From positions 7,502,001 through 7,566,000 of the forward strand of contig OY755178.1 in the NCBI GenBank assembly GCA_963576735.1: a stretch of DNA of 64,000 bases, written 5' to 3'. This DNA comes from Bedellia somnulentella (Eukaryota; Arthropoda; Insecta; Lepidoptera; Bedelliidae). Every line of letters begins with the position of its first letter. The first letter of the stretch is position 1. The notes under the pieces were generated by a model. The model did not search any database. It was not told the DNA's origin and worked only from the letters and a program-made list of their open reading frames with translations. Below are positions 1-12,065 of the stretch, in pieces. The translations under genes and the position numbers were made by a program.

Positions 1-178
1 CCTAATTAAATTACGTAATGGTATAAAGCTGACTTGAATACCATTTTAACCAGCTTAAACCGATTATTTATAACTGGACGTGTAACTGGTAGAGGTTTAT
101 AAATAAATTTTGACCTTTGTTTATTTTTGACTAGCGACCCGCCCCGGCTTCGCACGGGTGCAATGCAAAATATACCTA

Positions 179-658
179 CTACAGAATGTCCTTATACACA
201 ACGTTCACAGCTTTTTTGTCAGTAGCCAATACAAACATGTTTTGCTTAGACGTTACTCTTGACAGCGCGACGTATAATTGGCCATGTGAAAAACACTCAA
301 CACTCAAGTCTAATCCTGCAACGTTAAAAGTTTGACCCTGCGATTTATTAATGGTCATTGCAAAAGATATCTTTACCGGAAATTGTAGGCGTTTAAATTG
401 GAACGGTAAATCTGATGGTATCAGAGGAATTCGGGGAATTAGTACATCTTCTCCGGTACCACATCCGGTGAGTATTGTGCACTCTATTATGAATTTTTTT
501 AGTGATTTTACCAGCAAACGTGTGCCACTGCAGAGCTTAGGAGGATTCAGATTTCTTAATAAAATAACAGGACAACCTACTTTCAATTCCATTTTATGAG
601 GAGGAGGAGGGAGTCCAGAAGGGTTAAGCAGTTTAATTAATTCTTGATATTTTCCTCG
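179..658 (-). pseudogene. Helitron PIF1-like helicase, C-terminal fragment
   Basis: An open stretch upstream of the ATG at 592 reads LLNPSGLPPPHKMELKVG and continues to a stop at 179. It contains the helicase superfamily 1 motifs of Rep/PIF1 proteins: LPPPHK...LKVGCPVILLRNL, then TINKSQGQTF (motif V region) and GQLYVALSRVT (motif VI). The Rep nuclease domain and the Walker A/B half of the helicase are absent. It is a relic of the Helitron 131-1548, not a host PIF1 gene. The upstream break lies near 658, where the frame meets a stop. Confidence 0.75.
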
Positions 659-721
659 CTAGAGAGCTCCGATAAACGCGTGCGATCGCTGCAAATCATA
701 AAGTGCTATATGGCGAAGCGC

Positions 722-953
722 TTTTTTTTTTTTTTGTTTATCGGAGGGGAAATCCTCATGGATCCCCCGTCGCTCGAGAGAGCGACGGGGGTATGTCGGA
801 CTTTTACCGACTAAAACCCCTCCGGCTCGGTGCTGCTGGCCCTGCGGCCTATGCGGCGTCACCTTGATGTGTTGTGCCGGGCGGCTGAAGGCCGCCCTGG
901 CGGTGAAAAGGAGTGTACCTAAGCTAAGTCGGATAGGTTATAGGATAGGTCGG
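722..953 (-). mobile_element. Poly(A)-tailed retroelement 3' end (copy 1)
   Basis: The copy is in minus orientation, with its poly(A) tail seen as the T-run at 722-735. It is flanked by a perfect 12-bp target-site duplication ATGGCGAAGCGC (710-721 and 954-965). The body includes a GC-rich hairpin made of CCCCCGTCGCTC and GAGCGACGGGGG. A second copy sits at 6962-7146. No coding sequence is recognised, so it is either a SINE or the 5'-truncated 3' UTR of a non-LTR element. Confidence 0.75.
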
Positions 954-1714
954 ATGGCGAAGCGCGGCCATCGACGCGCTATTTATAGGCACGCGCCGCC
1001 CGGCGCAAACAACTACGACCCTGCATTTTAAATTTGTAATATCTTCGGTAATATTCATTTAAATTACATGCTGTAAAAAGCATATTGATCTATAATAAAT
1101 GCACAATTTACTTAAGGTACTTAATTGGATAAGGATTAATGCTGTATTGTTTAAAATCACTTCGTAAATAACCATTTTTTAGTAAAGAATAAAAATGGTT
1201 ATGCTGGGTTATCCCTAAGAGATAGACATATACCATCGCGGACTTTTTTGTTGAACTTTTTAAGGTGAACAATACTGTAGTACATTATTTTGGTCTATCT
1301 CGTAGGGTTCAGCCAGCGTTTGCAATATAAGCGCAAAAAACGTGCTTATTTACGACATCACATTAGAAACCTTTAAATTTATCAGTGTTTCTCTACTATA
1401 TTATGCATTTATTATACATACAAACCTTCCTTAAGAATCACTCTATCTATTAAAAAAAACCGCATCAAAATCCGTTGCGTAGTTTTAAAGATCTAAGCAT
1501 ACATACGGACATACAGCGAAAGCAACTTTGTTTTATACTATGTATTGATTGATACAGTTTCGTAACTTTATTTTTAGAGTGCTATAAATATACAGATAGT
1601 GTTAATGATATGCTCCACATCATTTCAGACAAAAAGCCGTTCATTGCGAGACACAATCCCGCTCCAACGATCTTCACATTGGTTATTGTATCTTTTAAAA
1701 TGCATGTATGCATA

Positions 1715-1906
1715 GCTGTGTAGTGTCGCCTTAGAATATCGCTACCCGATTTCTTCCGGTGGGTGTACGTAAGAGGCGACTAACGGTATTGGGGCTTATA
1801 AGGGATTTTTGGGCGATGCGACTGGAGACCCATCACCAACAATTTTTATTTTACCATCTTTTTCTTACTAAATTTTCCAAAAGTGGCTGAGGAATTTCTA
1901 ATTCAT
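1715..1906 (+). mobile_element. SINE-B copy (TATG-tailed SINE), 3' end missing
   Basis: Begins GTGTAGTGTCGCCTTAGAAT like other copies of the family (best example 32150-32396). It runs to GAGGAATTTCTAATTC, where it is cut by the perfect hairpin 1909-1997. The TATG tail is missing. Confidence 0.7.
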
Positions 1907-1908
1907 AT

Positions 1909-1997
1909 CAATACTAATATTAATAAATTTCTTCGCTTAATTCCGCTAAATATTATTTAGCGGAATTAAGCGAAGAAATTTATTAATATTAGTATTG
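1909..1997. repeat. Perfect 43-bp inverted repeat with 3-nt loop
   Basis: Arm 1909-1951 (starting CAATACTAATATTAATAAAT) is the exact reverse complement of 1955-1997, with ATT between. There is no mismatch over 43 bp. It interrupts a SINE-B copy. No transposon family is recognised. Confidence 0.95.
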
Positions 1998-2502
1998 CTA
2001 TGGATTTCCGCAAAGTAACGCCTGATTCAATCCAATATTCTAATTCATATGTTATTTTATTTTGTTGGAATTCAATAGTTCAACCCATTAATAGACGCAA
2101 ATATTTGGTGGACCCTAGCTTAACATTTTTTTAAACTATCTATTTTTCATAACATTTTCCTCTCTCTCTATCTCTCTTTTCTGCAAGAAAATAAATTAGG
2201 TCAATTCTGAATCTATGACTAATAGGTTTTGCAATCATAGTCAAATGTATATTTAATGAATAGACCTACATTGTTGTCTTTTAACTTGGAGTGCCTATTT
2301 TTTGTCGAAACATTGACTAAGCATTTAACGGAATGTGTAGCATAAATTCATACATAAATGTTTTTAACAAAATCGCATTAACCTAAATTCACTTATATTT
2401 GACCAAACCATTGTCTTACAAAATTTCTCAGAAATCGCCAACACCAAATTGTGTCAAAAGTATGTTGCCTCACTTTTGTTTTATTTCAATTAGTAAGTAA
2501 CA

Positions 2503-3444
2503 ATGTTACAAGCAGCTTGCCTATTTCTGTTATTGAGTCTGTTAGTACAAGGGCACAAGGACTTATCTTGGACTGGAGGACCAGCTCATCTGTGCTGTGA
2601 TCACGGCGATATTCTGTCAGTGTGCGGGCAACATAATAGAGATAACGTTATAGCTGTTAAAGCTGTTAGTTATAATGATAATGTATTTGTACTTACGCCG
2701 CGGTAAGTTTTATAATATCTTTATTGTAATAAGAATTTTAAGGGGTAAAATGGGTTGAAAAGAATATATAGATATAAAGACAAATCAAGCTTTCTCCAAA
2801 CTATAATGTAGTAATTTAATGTTTTTTGACATGAATTCCTCATGTGGGGATTATTACTCATAAATAAAAGATGTTATTAAAGGAAAGAAAAATTTCGACA
2901 CTGGCTGGGTTCGAACCCGCGACCTTCGGGTATACGCCCCTGTCGCTCTTGCAACTGAGCTACAGTGTCAGTTGGCATCCAGCGCGAAATTTCTCTATCC
3001 TTTGTTTCTTTTTTACACGTTCAAGTAGTGTTTGCGTTTCCTACCTCCGAATTTTAACTAATTCGGACGGCCACTTGTCTACCTTTTCAGATAGAATGCA
3101 AATGTTGGAAACGCCTAACTATCACATAATTTAATGTTTTTTGACATGAATTCCTCATGTGGGGATTATTACTCATAAATAAAAGATATTATTAAAGGAA
3201 AGAAAAATTTCGACTGTAGCTCAGTTGGCAGAGCGACGGGGGCGTATACCCGAAGGTCGCGGGTTCGAACCCCGCCAGTGTCGAAATTTTTCTTTCCTTT
3301 AATAACATCTTTTATTTATGTATAATGCAGTAGGTTGGAAACCCATTACAAACTTTTTCTTCATTGAATTTCCAAACGTGGCTGAAGTATTTCTTATTCT
3401 GAAGCTCTTGTTGCCCCTTTTAGGGATTTATAGCCGTGAGTATA

Positions 3445-3491
<47 letters not shown>

Positions 3492-6400
3492 CTGTGTAGT
3501 GTCGGCTTAGAATAGCACTACCCCGTGTCTATCGAAGGGTGTACGTAAGAGGCGACTAACGGTATTGGGGCTTTTAAGGGATTTTCGGGCGATGCGGCTG
3601 GAGACCCATCACCAACAACCTTTACTTTATCCTTACCCCACACAATTTTCCAAAAGTGACTGAGGAATTTCTAATTCCTTAGCTCTGGCTACCCCTTCTA
3701 GAGATTTATAGCCGTGAGTATATGTATGTATGTATGTATGATGTAGTGTCGGCTTAGAATAACACTATCCCAGTTCTACCCGTGGGTGATCGTAAGAGGC
3801 GACTAAGGGTATAGGGGCTTTTTAAGTGATTTTTGGGCGATGTGGTTGGAGACCCGTCACCAAAAACATTTATTATTACTATCTTTTCCCCAATCAACTT
3901 CCAAAAGTGGCTGAGGAATTTCTCATTCCAAAGCTCTGGCTACCCCTTTACGGGATTTATAGCCGTGAGTATATGTATGTTTGTATATTTATGTATGTAT
4001 TTGTTTGATCTGTCTGTCCCAGTCGCTCATTTCGTGAGATCATTAAATAGTGAGATTTACTCGATTTGTTTTAGGTAATAAATAAAGATAGTGATATTAA
4101 TTTGTTGATAGTATCTACATATATATATATAGTATCTACAAGGATTTCGTACATTCAGCATTCAAAAAGCGGACGCTTTAATCACTAAGTAACTGTTACA
4201 AGAAGATCAACTTTTTAACGAAGCAATGAGATATTCATATAAAACCTACTTATAAAAAATAACTAGTTTACGATCATGGCTAAATACAACCTTTTCAGAT
4301 TAAACGATAAAGATAAAAATATTTATTTCTTATCGAGAATGTTCTTTACAAATCTAAATCTTGTTCTTTTCACTAGGCAGAACCTGTAATTTATGAACTT
4401 AAAGGTCAAAATTTTCTTTCCTAACCCAATTTGGAAGGACGAACAAAGATTCGAAAGGAAATCAGATAGAAATTTAATAATAGGTAGGTATAGATGAAAT
4501 AATGTATAAATGCTGTGTAGTGCCGGCTTAGAATAGCACTACCCCATTTCTTCCGGTGGGTGTACGTAAGAGGCGACTAACGGTATTGGGGCTATTAAGG
4601 AATTTTTGGGCGATGCGGTTGGAGACCCATCACCGACATCCTTTATCTCACCATCTTTTCCCCACTCAACTTTCCAAAAGTGGCTGAGGAATTTCTAATT
4701 TCTCAGCTCTGGCTACCCCTTCTAGGGATTTATAGCCGTGAGTATATGTATGTATGTATGTATGTAATGTATAAGTGATGAATAATAAGTAATGAACCGA
4801 ACTTTTTACGTAGTGGGTTGTACTGTTAGACTTATTTCTCAAACTCTAATTTCCATTTATTTATTATATTTTTCCCTTTTTGAAAAAGGAATATATAAAA
4901 ACTAAATAATGATATCACAAATCGGAAGCATTAGATGCGTATCGTACATAAACCGCCATTACCCGAACAATGGATTATTTAAGTACTAATATACTTTTAC
5001 GTCTGCCCAACTTTAAATGATAAACATACTTAGAATCCGCAAAGAAATTTCTTTTGATACCAAACACGATATCATTATCTCAGTATGTTTTTAATAGGTT
5101 TTGAATCCCGAAATGTATATTTAGTCATTATTATTTCATTAAAAAAATATACTAAGTCGTTAAGTTTCATTTTTAACTTTACACCCGTGCCATAATTAAT
5201 CCGAATCTTTTGACAGATTGTTTATTACATACATACAATATACTCACGGCTATAAATCCCTTGAAGAGATAGCCAGAGCTAACGAATTAGAAATTCCTCA
5301 TCCACTTTTGGAGATCCCTTAAAAGCTCCAATACCGTTAGCCGCCTCTTAAGTACATGTATACGGAAGAGATATATGTTGGGTGTAGCTGTGTAGTGTCG
5401 GCTTAGATTAGCACTAACCCATTTCTTCCGGTGTTGTTAATAAATCACCCCTATCACGTGAGTACACTGTCTAAGCAAAACGTGGGTACCTGCTCTGGAA
5501 ACTAGATGGCGCTTGCCATGTGAGTTCAGGAGTATTGGTACCTCTGCCAACCCCTTCGGGGATAAACGGGGCGTGAACGTTTATGTTATGTTATGTTGTT
5601 AATAAAATCGGATTATTAATATTTTATTCCAATTCTTAAATTTTTGGTGAATCGTAATTCTGTTTATTTAGGATAAAATCTGGCGTACTAAGTACAGTGT
5701 GGCTGGTCACATCCAGTAGAAAAGGTGTTGAGCTAAAACCGTATCCAGACGCGAGTGATCATGCGCTGTCCGACTGCGATGCTGTTCAAAATGGAGTCGA
5801 TTTTTTCTTAGACGAGTTTGTAAGTATAATAGATGTAGATTGCTGAAAAATTGCTTGTAGTGGCATTCTTCACCAGATAAATGCACAGAGCCCGGGGATC
5901 GCCGTAATGCTCTCAACAATAGGCCAAAAAATGTCTACTGTCTACAACGAACGGCCCTGTGCTATACTCATCCACTGGTTATCCAAGTTTCGCCTCCAAG
6001 TATCCAAGTCGTCGGTTCGCCTTGTGGCCTTCCTACACTGCATCCTTTGATACGTGGCAGCCACGCAAGACGTTTGAGCCATAACGGTCGTCCGTTTTAA
6101 ACGGAGTATTGTCCAACCTGTGGGCTATTCAGTTTCACACAATATATTTTTTACATTTAAACAACTGTCTCTCTTTTTTAGGGTAGCATTTGGATACTTG
6201 ATACTGGGATCGTGGAGACGCAAAGAAATCCAAGATGTACTTGCAAGCCAAAAGTGGTTGTGATCAATTTACTGCGCGGAAAAGTTCTCCGCAGGATTGA
6301 CTTGCAGGATATAGTTCAACCGTCATCGCTGCTACAGAACATTGTCGTTGATTATACACTGGATGGCACTTTTATGTAAGTACAATTTAATAATTATTAC

Positions 6401-7701
6401 ACTTAACCATATTAGACTTCATTCTTGCTAGAAACACTCCCAATTAATTCCCATTGGGATAGGCATCGATCACAACTTTCTTAGGTAATATAATTCTGCA
6501 AGGAATATGTCAGCTTGAAGACATAATGACTATACCATACAGGAATACTGTCATCCACACAACGCGCAACCCTTTTTAAAAACAGGTTCATAATAATATG
6601 GAAAGATATTCCGATGATCCAATAAATGTTTTTTATACCTATGCCACAGATACATCACGGACGCTTATCGCGGCGTGATCTTAGTATACGACGTGACCAA
6701 AGACGGGGGCTGGTCCGTGCCAGTCTGCGCGCCGGCCCAGGCTCTGCAGATGCTGATTGTCAAGTCCGGACCCGTGCACTCCAGCCTAGTGCTGGTCAGG
6801 GTTCCACACGCGGGGATCATTGAGCTGGAGACGTCGGCTTTGCATAGGAATGCACGGTCACAACAGCTTATCAGAGGTATGACTATTGGGTTATGATGAT
6901 TACACACGCACTAGGTCAGCGCAGATCTTATTTAAACTGTGATAGTGATGATCTTATAATTTCACCGCCAGGGCGGCCTTCAGCCGCCCGGCAAACAAAG
7001 TTATGGTGACGCCGCACAGGCCGCAGGGCCAGCAGCACCGAACCGGTGGGGTTTTAGTCGGTAAGAGTCCGACATACCCCCGTCGCTCTCTCGAGCGACG
7101 GGGGATCCTATGAGTATTTCCCCACCGGTCAACAAAAAAAAAAAAACTTATAATTATTCTAAGGATCTAATGTTCCTCATGTGAATGGTGTTGGTGGGCC
7201 ATGAAGTTATTCTTCTCCAATTCAACTTTTAATATAATTAGATGTGCAATATTAATGTATATTTTTAAACTCAGTTGCTTTTAGTTGTATCTTAAAAGTA
7301 GACGGTCATCGGGCAGATAAGGAATGCGTCAGTTAATCACTATACGATCACAACTTACGACGCTTTATACCAATTTAGCATGAAACTAATCACGAATTCA
7401 CGACACTTTAATTCTAGCTTTTGGGGAGAACGACAAGCCAATGCTACTACTAGGGTCAAGCAAACATCACGTGTACCTCCGCCACACTACAACCTCCGAA
7501 GTGCTCGTATGGAAGACCAAGAACTCTTTCAACTACCACCAACTCGAAGAGATCTACCTACCATCACCTCACCTAGCGACCTCATCCATCACCGCTGAGC
7601 CGTTTCATCATAAACTGGTTATACTCGACACGTCCTTTACGGAGGCTATTCTAGAAAATAAACCAACTTACCATCGCATTTCGTTCATGGATTTTGTGTA
7701 A
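2503..7701 (+). CDS. Yellow/major royal jelly-family secreted protein, 350 aa, five exons
   Basis: Exons are 2503-2702, 5672-5819, 6182-6375, 6650-6876 and 7418-7701 (1053 bases). All junctions are GT-AG with consistent phase. The start ATG follows an in-frame TAA nine bases earlier, and the protein opens with a signal peptide (MLQAACLFLLLSLLVQG). Family hallmarks in order: NVFVLTPR at the end of exon 1, DCDAVQNGVDFFLDEFGSIW then ILDTG (exons 2-3), CKPKVVVINL, IVVDYTLDGTFIYITD, GVILVYDV, and a C-terminal MLLLGSSKHHVYLRHTTTSE then VLVWKT. Yellow proteins are extracellular; members act in cuticle melanin patterning or related processes, but many have no known role. At 350 aa it is shorter than the usual 400 or more, mainly because the N- and C-termini are short. 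Introns carry a fold-back tRNA SINE, SINE-B copies, a LINE relic and a poly(A) retroelement. The exon 5 acceptor (TTCTAG at 7412-7417) is the least certain junction. The subgroup was not assigned. Confidence 0.85.
2814..3320. mobile_element. Fold-back tRNA-derived SINE (family C), copy 1, in yellow intron 1
   Basis: Flanked by TATAATGTAGTA (2802-2813) and TATAATGCAGTA (3321-3332), a 12-bp target duplication with one mismatch. It holds a complete minus-strand unit (tRNA-like block 2925-2972, body to 3131) followed by a minus-strand tail joined to a plus-strand tRNA-like block (3212-3283). The outer ends are therefore inverted repeats. The plus block has acceptor halves CACTG/CAGTG, a D-arm GTAGCTCAGTTGGCAGAGC and a T-arm GCGGGTTCGAACCCCGC. 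Confidence 0.8.
3334..3490 (+). mobile_element. SINE-B 3' half plus (TA)n
   Basis: The 3' half of a SINE-B copy (CCAAACGTGGCTGAAG to ATAGCCGTGAGTATATG) runs into about 45 bp of TA dinucleotide repeat at 3446-3490. Confidence 0.6.
3491..3739 (+). mobile_element. SINE-B copy, full length
   Basis: Runs from CTGTGTAGTGTCGGCTTAGA to CCGTGAGTATATG followed by (TATG)n. It stands head-to-tail with the next copy at 3741, so two insertions are stacked at the TATG tail. Confidence 0.75.
3741..3997 (+). mobile_element. SINE-B copy, variant subfamily
   Basis: A full-length copy of the variant with ACCCGTGGGTGATCGTAAGA in place of TTCCGGTGGGTGTACGTAAG, also seen at 49302, 55265 and 57146. At least two SINE-B subfamilies are therefore present. 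Confidence 0.75.
4512..4766 (+). mobile_element. SINE-B copy, full length, with target duplication
   Basis: Complete element ending in (TATG)n, flanked by AATGTATAA on both sides. The duplication supports insertion by reverse transcription. Confidence 0.75.
5226..5434. mobile_element. Two SINE-B fragments in opposite orientation
   Basis: 5226-5370 is a minus-strand copy missing its middle (CATACATACAATATACTCAC to ACGGAAGAGATA). 5388-5434 is the first 47 bases of a plus-strand copy, ending where SINE-A begins. Confidence 0.6.
5437..5605 (+). mobile_element. SINE-A (tRNA-derived, GTTATG tail), 3' part
   Basis: Carries the 3' part of the family, from CACCCCTATCACGTGAGTAC to GGCGTGAACGTTTATGTTAT with the GTTATG tail. 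The tRNA-like head present in the full copies (21409-21773 and 46350-46717) is missing. Confidence 0.7.
5905..6140 (-). pseudogene. LINE reverse-transcriptase C-terminus relic in yellow intron 2
   Basis: Minus-strand frames give WLPRIKGCSVGRP and, after a frameshift, RRTDDLDTWRRNLDNQW then MSIAQGR. This resembles the W-PR-SVGRP...RRTDDL...W...AQ-R ending common in lepidopteran LINE proteins. It is short and frameshifted, so the call is tentative. Confidence 0.45.
6962..7146 (+). mobile_element. Poly(A)-tailed retroelement 3' end (copy 2), yellow intron 4
   Basis: The same element as 722-953, in plus orientation and about 45 bases shorter at the 5' end. It ends in a run of 13 A and is flanked by a perfect 9-bp duplication CTTATAATT (6953-6961 and 7147-7155). 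Confidence 0.75.
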
Positions 7702-8260
7702 ACTGCACTTGAATATATTTAACTTTGAAGTATTTCAGTTATTTTATTTCGTCCGGTTTTGCACATATCTAAGAAGATATCAAAGCCAGAAAGCTATGAT
7801 GACCAAACTCGTTCCTCACAATTTTCCAAAAATTAATACTGTCATAAAAGTTTACTATGGAAATTTGACTGCATAAAAGTAGCTTCCATGTTAAATGTTT
7901 GCTAAGTGGCTTCAAAGTAAAATTATTCTTGAATAACTACGGATTAATGGTTAGTGGTCTTAGATTCTATTTGTTTCCTGTATGTTGTACGCCTAGTTCA
8001 AAATTCTAGGACCTTTTAACGAAACGGCTATGCTTTGCCGTTATATCTTATGTCTCCTTAATAATATATGTCCTACGAGGTGACTAAAGAATCTGTCTCT
8101 TCAAGAGACTGGTGGAAGATGTGGCTAAACACTTAACAATAATACTAAATTTACGAAGTCATAGATTCCGAAGCCATGACCAGCTATGACTACTCTTCTA
8201 TAGGACACCAGCAGTGACAATAGGATAATAAATGCATTGTGGCCAATGCATTATTGATAT
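7702..8260. other. Yellow 3' flank, nothing recognised
   Basis: AT-rich sequence downstream of the yellow stop. It probably contains the 3' UTR; no further coding or repeat signal was recognised. Confidence 0.4.
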
Positions 8261-8368
8261 CGACATAACGAAAACGAAAACAAAACCAAACATAAAGATT
8301 ATATAACTAAGATATAACTTTAGATTATAACTAAGACCCCTTTCTATCTAAAAGAACGTTTTCAATTT

Positions 8369-8957
8369 CTCTCCTCTTCCCACGATCTTAATCTACGTTC
8401 TGAACATAATCTTCTATTAAGCATTCCCTCCCATTCAACCAATTACTATGGCTCCTCCTTCACTGTGCAGGCTGTTCAATTGTGGAACGCACTTCCGGTA
8501 GAGATTCGTCAGGCTAAATCCCAATCTATTTTTAAGGATATGGTAAAAAAGCACTACCTCACTGAAACGCTATAATACTGTTGCAAATTAAATTATATAT
8601 ATTAAGTATATAAATAAAAATATGTATCATAATATTTGTATGTAGTTTTAATTTATTGTATCATAGTATTTATATGTTTGTTAATAGTTTATTATTTTAT
8701 AACTAGATTTAAGTATGACTGGATTGTTGTATTGTTTATGCAGATTAACGCATAGTCATCAGTTTCACCATGTTGTTGTACATCTATCTCACATGACTCT
8801 AATTTATTGACCTCTCCATTCAAAGGTTGTCTGGAAGAGATCGCTTTTAGTGATAAGACTGCCAATTGTACTTTTGTTAATTCATTCTGTGTATTTGTAA
8901 TTGTTTTTCCATATTTGATGTACAATAAAGAGTTTTCTATTCTATTCTATTCTATTA
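8369..8957 (+). pseudogene. CR1-like LINE 3' end with (TATTC)n tail
   Basis: The frame at 8369-8575 ends a reverse transcriptase: GSSFTVQAVQLWNALPVEIR, QAKSQSIFKDMVK, then stop. LWNALP-IR...F-- is the usual C-terminus of CR1/Jockey-type LINEs. The 3' UTR follows (CAAAGGTTGTCTGGAAGAGA) and ends AAGAGTTTTCTATTCTATTC, the pentamer tail typical of this clade. A second 3'-UTR fragment is at 29780-29905. Confidence 0.75.
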
Positions 8958-8959
8958 TT

Positions 8960-11900
8960 AAACTGGTTTTATCTATAGGTATTCCTTTTGGGATGAAATT
9001 TTGGCAGTTCAAGGGGTAAACGGTTTCTACTATCATGTACCTTTTTATTAAGGGTATTAAGGGTAAGGGTTAAAACAGTTTTTTACTTTGAAATTGAAAA
9101 ATTAGGTATATATCAAACGGAAAATAATAATATTAAAACAACAAATGGTGTTCATGACACTTATATTTATTTCAACATAAACTGGTGAGATTAAAATAAA
9201 CTTCTTTAAATTAAAACAACAATTATACAAAAGAGATAGAGAATAAAATTATTAAAATTCAAAAACTTAGATACACAACGTATTTGATTAATTTAACATT
9301 ATGAGTTTCATATTCCTTGTACTATCAAAGAAATGAGATATTAAGTATGTTTTTAATAAATATGACAAATTATGGATATAATACAAAATATCGCTTATAA
9401 ACCAGGTATTAATGTTATGAGTTACACTTAAAGATTGCAAATTATTAAACCGATCAATGAAATACGGAAATAATTTGCATGTACAAATTGCTTAACATAA
9501 TGTCAATATAAATGTAATTAAAACACTGGATATGCAAAGTGAAAAACGAAAACGCATATAACTGTGCTAGTTTTAATTCAATTACTGAATAAAAATAAAT
9601 AATATGTAATATTGTCACGTTACTGATAACTGATAAATAATGAAGTAAAAACATCTGTTGTTATAGTTAATTGATTCAAATTTGTCAAGAATATAATCAG
9701 AGTAAACTTACTCCACTAATGCAGATACAAGTTGTTGATATATAAAACTAAAAAAGGAAGCTGCTTATATCTTATCAACGAAATATCTAAGGTATCATAA
9801 GATCACAGGCTTTCATATCAATTAGGCCGATCCACCAATCAACGCCGAATAAATAAACTAACACCTATGTCTTTCATAAAAACAGAAAACCATTACAAAG
9901 GCAATCTCAATAATCGTAAGTAACTCATATCTACTAAGAATAATATTTATCAAAAATGTTGTATTCCAAAATCCTCCAACGTTCGAGAATGCAAGAAATA
10001 TTTGTGAACACAAATAGTCTTTTCAACCGATAGATTATACACTTGGTAAAAAAGGTAGGTTTCCAAAGATTTTAAGTGTTATTTGGTCCATTTTAGAACA
10101 TTTTGCTTCATTAAGAGGTCATATACAGTACAATAGAATATTCTTAACATCTATTTCTGTAGATTGTGTTATTTAAACACATTATCTTGTACAGAGAAGC
10201 TTCCATTATATTAACTTATACAGACGAATATAAGGTAATCATTTTTGTCGTCGTATGAACTTGATTATTATTATTTATTGAATATCGAATTGAAGCAATA
10301 CAGTCTGTATAGTTTGTAATTGTAAATTTTTAAAGATGTTTCTATTACTTTAAATTGTTAAAAAGGAACCACACACAGTATGTAAAAAATAGTAATCGAA
10401 TAACACAACTACTACAATCGTATTATACAAATGGATTTTTAGATTGGGCATGCAGCCAAAGCGGCTACGCAATTCTCGAAAATGTAAAAGGATAACGTGT
10501 ACTGTACCGTTTCTAACTAATATATGTCACACAGCCTATTGAGTTTAGTTTTACAATTCTTCCGCACTCGTGACAGACGGGGCATATTGCGAATAAGTGG
10601 TAATTAGGTTTAGACCAGTAAACCAAATTTTAAAGCGCATCTATTGAGTTAATTTTGGTTATGTCTATGAACAAATTAAAAGCATATAGTGTATACAATG
10701 ACCAAGTGAGTACTCTAAAAGCTTAGCGCAAAATAGCAAAAAATCAAAATAGGACATTCTTATATTTGTATGAAGAAAAGAAAGTCCTGTGCAAACCCTC
10801 AAAAAAATTCCATCCATACATTAGTGCTTATTAGACGTCATTGCGTTAACCGAAATACCATAAAGTGTGAGCGGGACGCAATATGGTGTGAGCAGGACAC
10901 AGGATAGTTTGAGCGTTGAATGCCTCACGTTTCGTTGCCGCTTCATGCTGAATGCCCAAAACTAGTACAGGGTGAAGGCACAATCGTGGTTTCATATTTA
11001 TGTATTCTATCTACCGATCCGTACATCTAGTCCGTGATACTGGTAAACTAGGACTAACCTGATTAAAAATATGAAGGCTATTTTCACGTAATACTTACAG
11101 TTTACGGTTCTCTGTTTTGTTTTTATGATTTTTTCAATACTTTTGACCTCTCAGCCTGTTATTATTATAATTCTTTGAATGAGGATTATTTCTTTAAGCA
11201 AAATATTCGCAATTACAATGCTGTTACATAAGATATAATGACGATAATATATATCTAAATAACTATAGAAGTTTGTAAATCAAGTTTAGATTTTGTAGTT
11301 TTAAAATTAAGTAAGATATAACTGTATACATTTATCAAAGACTAAAGAAAGTAATAATTCCAAGGAACTTATTAATTGTGTCATATAGTAAACTTCCTTA
11401 CTAAATTTACTTGATATCAGGCTTCTCATCTCTTCACCAATAATTGCCGCTTCACTAAAATAAGCAACAGACATCTTTTACCAAATTATACCACGGAATC
11501 ATCAATTACAAAGCAGAGTGCCGCTAACTGTTAGCTCTATATGTAGCCTTATATTCCAAGGTTTAAGTAGAAACCATTATAATCTATTATACGCTGTACA
11601 ATAAACTACCTAAATCTGGAGTCAAACCCTGATACCTTATACGATAACATAAAAGACTTTAGTCGATGATTGTTCTCCATTACTGTAACCGGTGGTTATA
11701 TTTCGTACATAATCAATCAATGAATGAACCGTGCAATACAAAAATCACAAGACATACATATTCACACGTAATTTATAAAAATCACATCCATTATCCGATC
11801 ACGTCGATATTCTTGTTTTCCATACTGATGATTTTTCTCCTGCAACAATAGAATTTTACTTTTAGATAATATAAATATAAATAGTATGATGATGATGAAA

Positions 11901-12060
11901 TAAAAGAAAAATGTTATTATTTATTAAAATTAACTTTAGCTCACACAAAGACTAAGTTTTTTTACTATAATGCTTTTTAAAAGAGGGAGTTCTGTATATA
12001 AATGCATAAAAGTCTCAATCACCCCAGCAGAAAGTGCCACCATGCAAACACAAAAACTTC
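8960..12060. other. AT-rich stretch between yellow and USP, nothing recognised
   Basis: About 3.1 kb with no convincing exon, RNA gene or repeat family. The right part lies directly downstream of the USP stop and may include its 3' UTR on the minus strand. The segment 10440-10990 is less AT-rich than its surroundings but gave no recognisable protein. Confidence 0.4.
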
Positions 12061-12065
12061 CGATA

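Larger units (their letters stand above)
131..1548 (-). mobile_element. Helitron, internally decayed, with helicase C-terminus
   Basis: On the minus strand the element starts with TCAATACATAGTATAAAAC after an A (5' end near 1548) and ends in CTAG (134-131) followed by T. The CTAG is preceded by a GC-rich hairpin (ACCCG...CGGGT arms), the standard rolling-circle Helitron terminus. The only coding remnant is the helicase C-terminus at 658-179. A poly(A) retroelement lies inside at 722-953. Borders are directly visible; family assignment rests on terminus type plus the helicase. Confidence 0.75.

Noticed and set aside
659..862. 67-aa minus frame ending ...RSHAFIGAL as a gene
   Set aside because: It crosses the poly(A) retroelement and its target duplication (710-721).
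2871..3134. An 87-aa open frame ([20 protein letters not shown]...) recurring at 28882-29145 and 33378-33641
   Set aside because: It is the antisense reading of the fold-back tRNA SINE body; the conservation is that of the repeat, not of a protein.
3446..3490. TA repeat and the many CATACATACATA runs as a CRISPR-like or regulatory array
   Set aside because: They are microsatellite tails of SINE-B copies; spacing and flanks follow the SINE.
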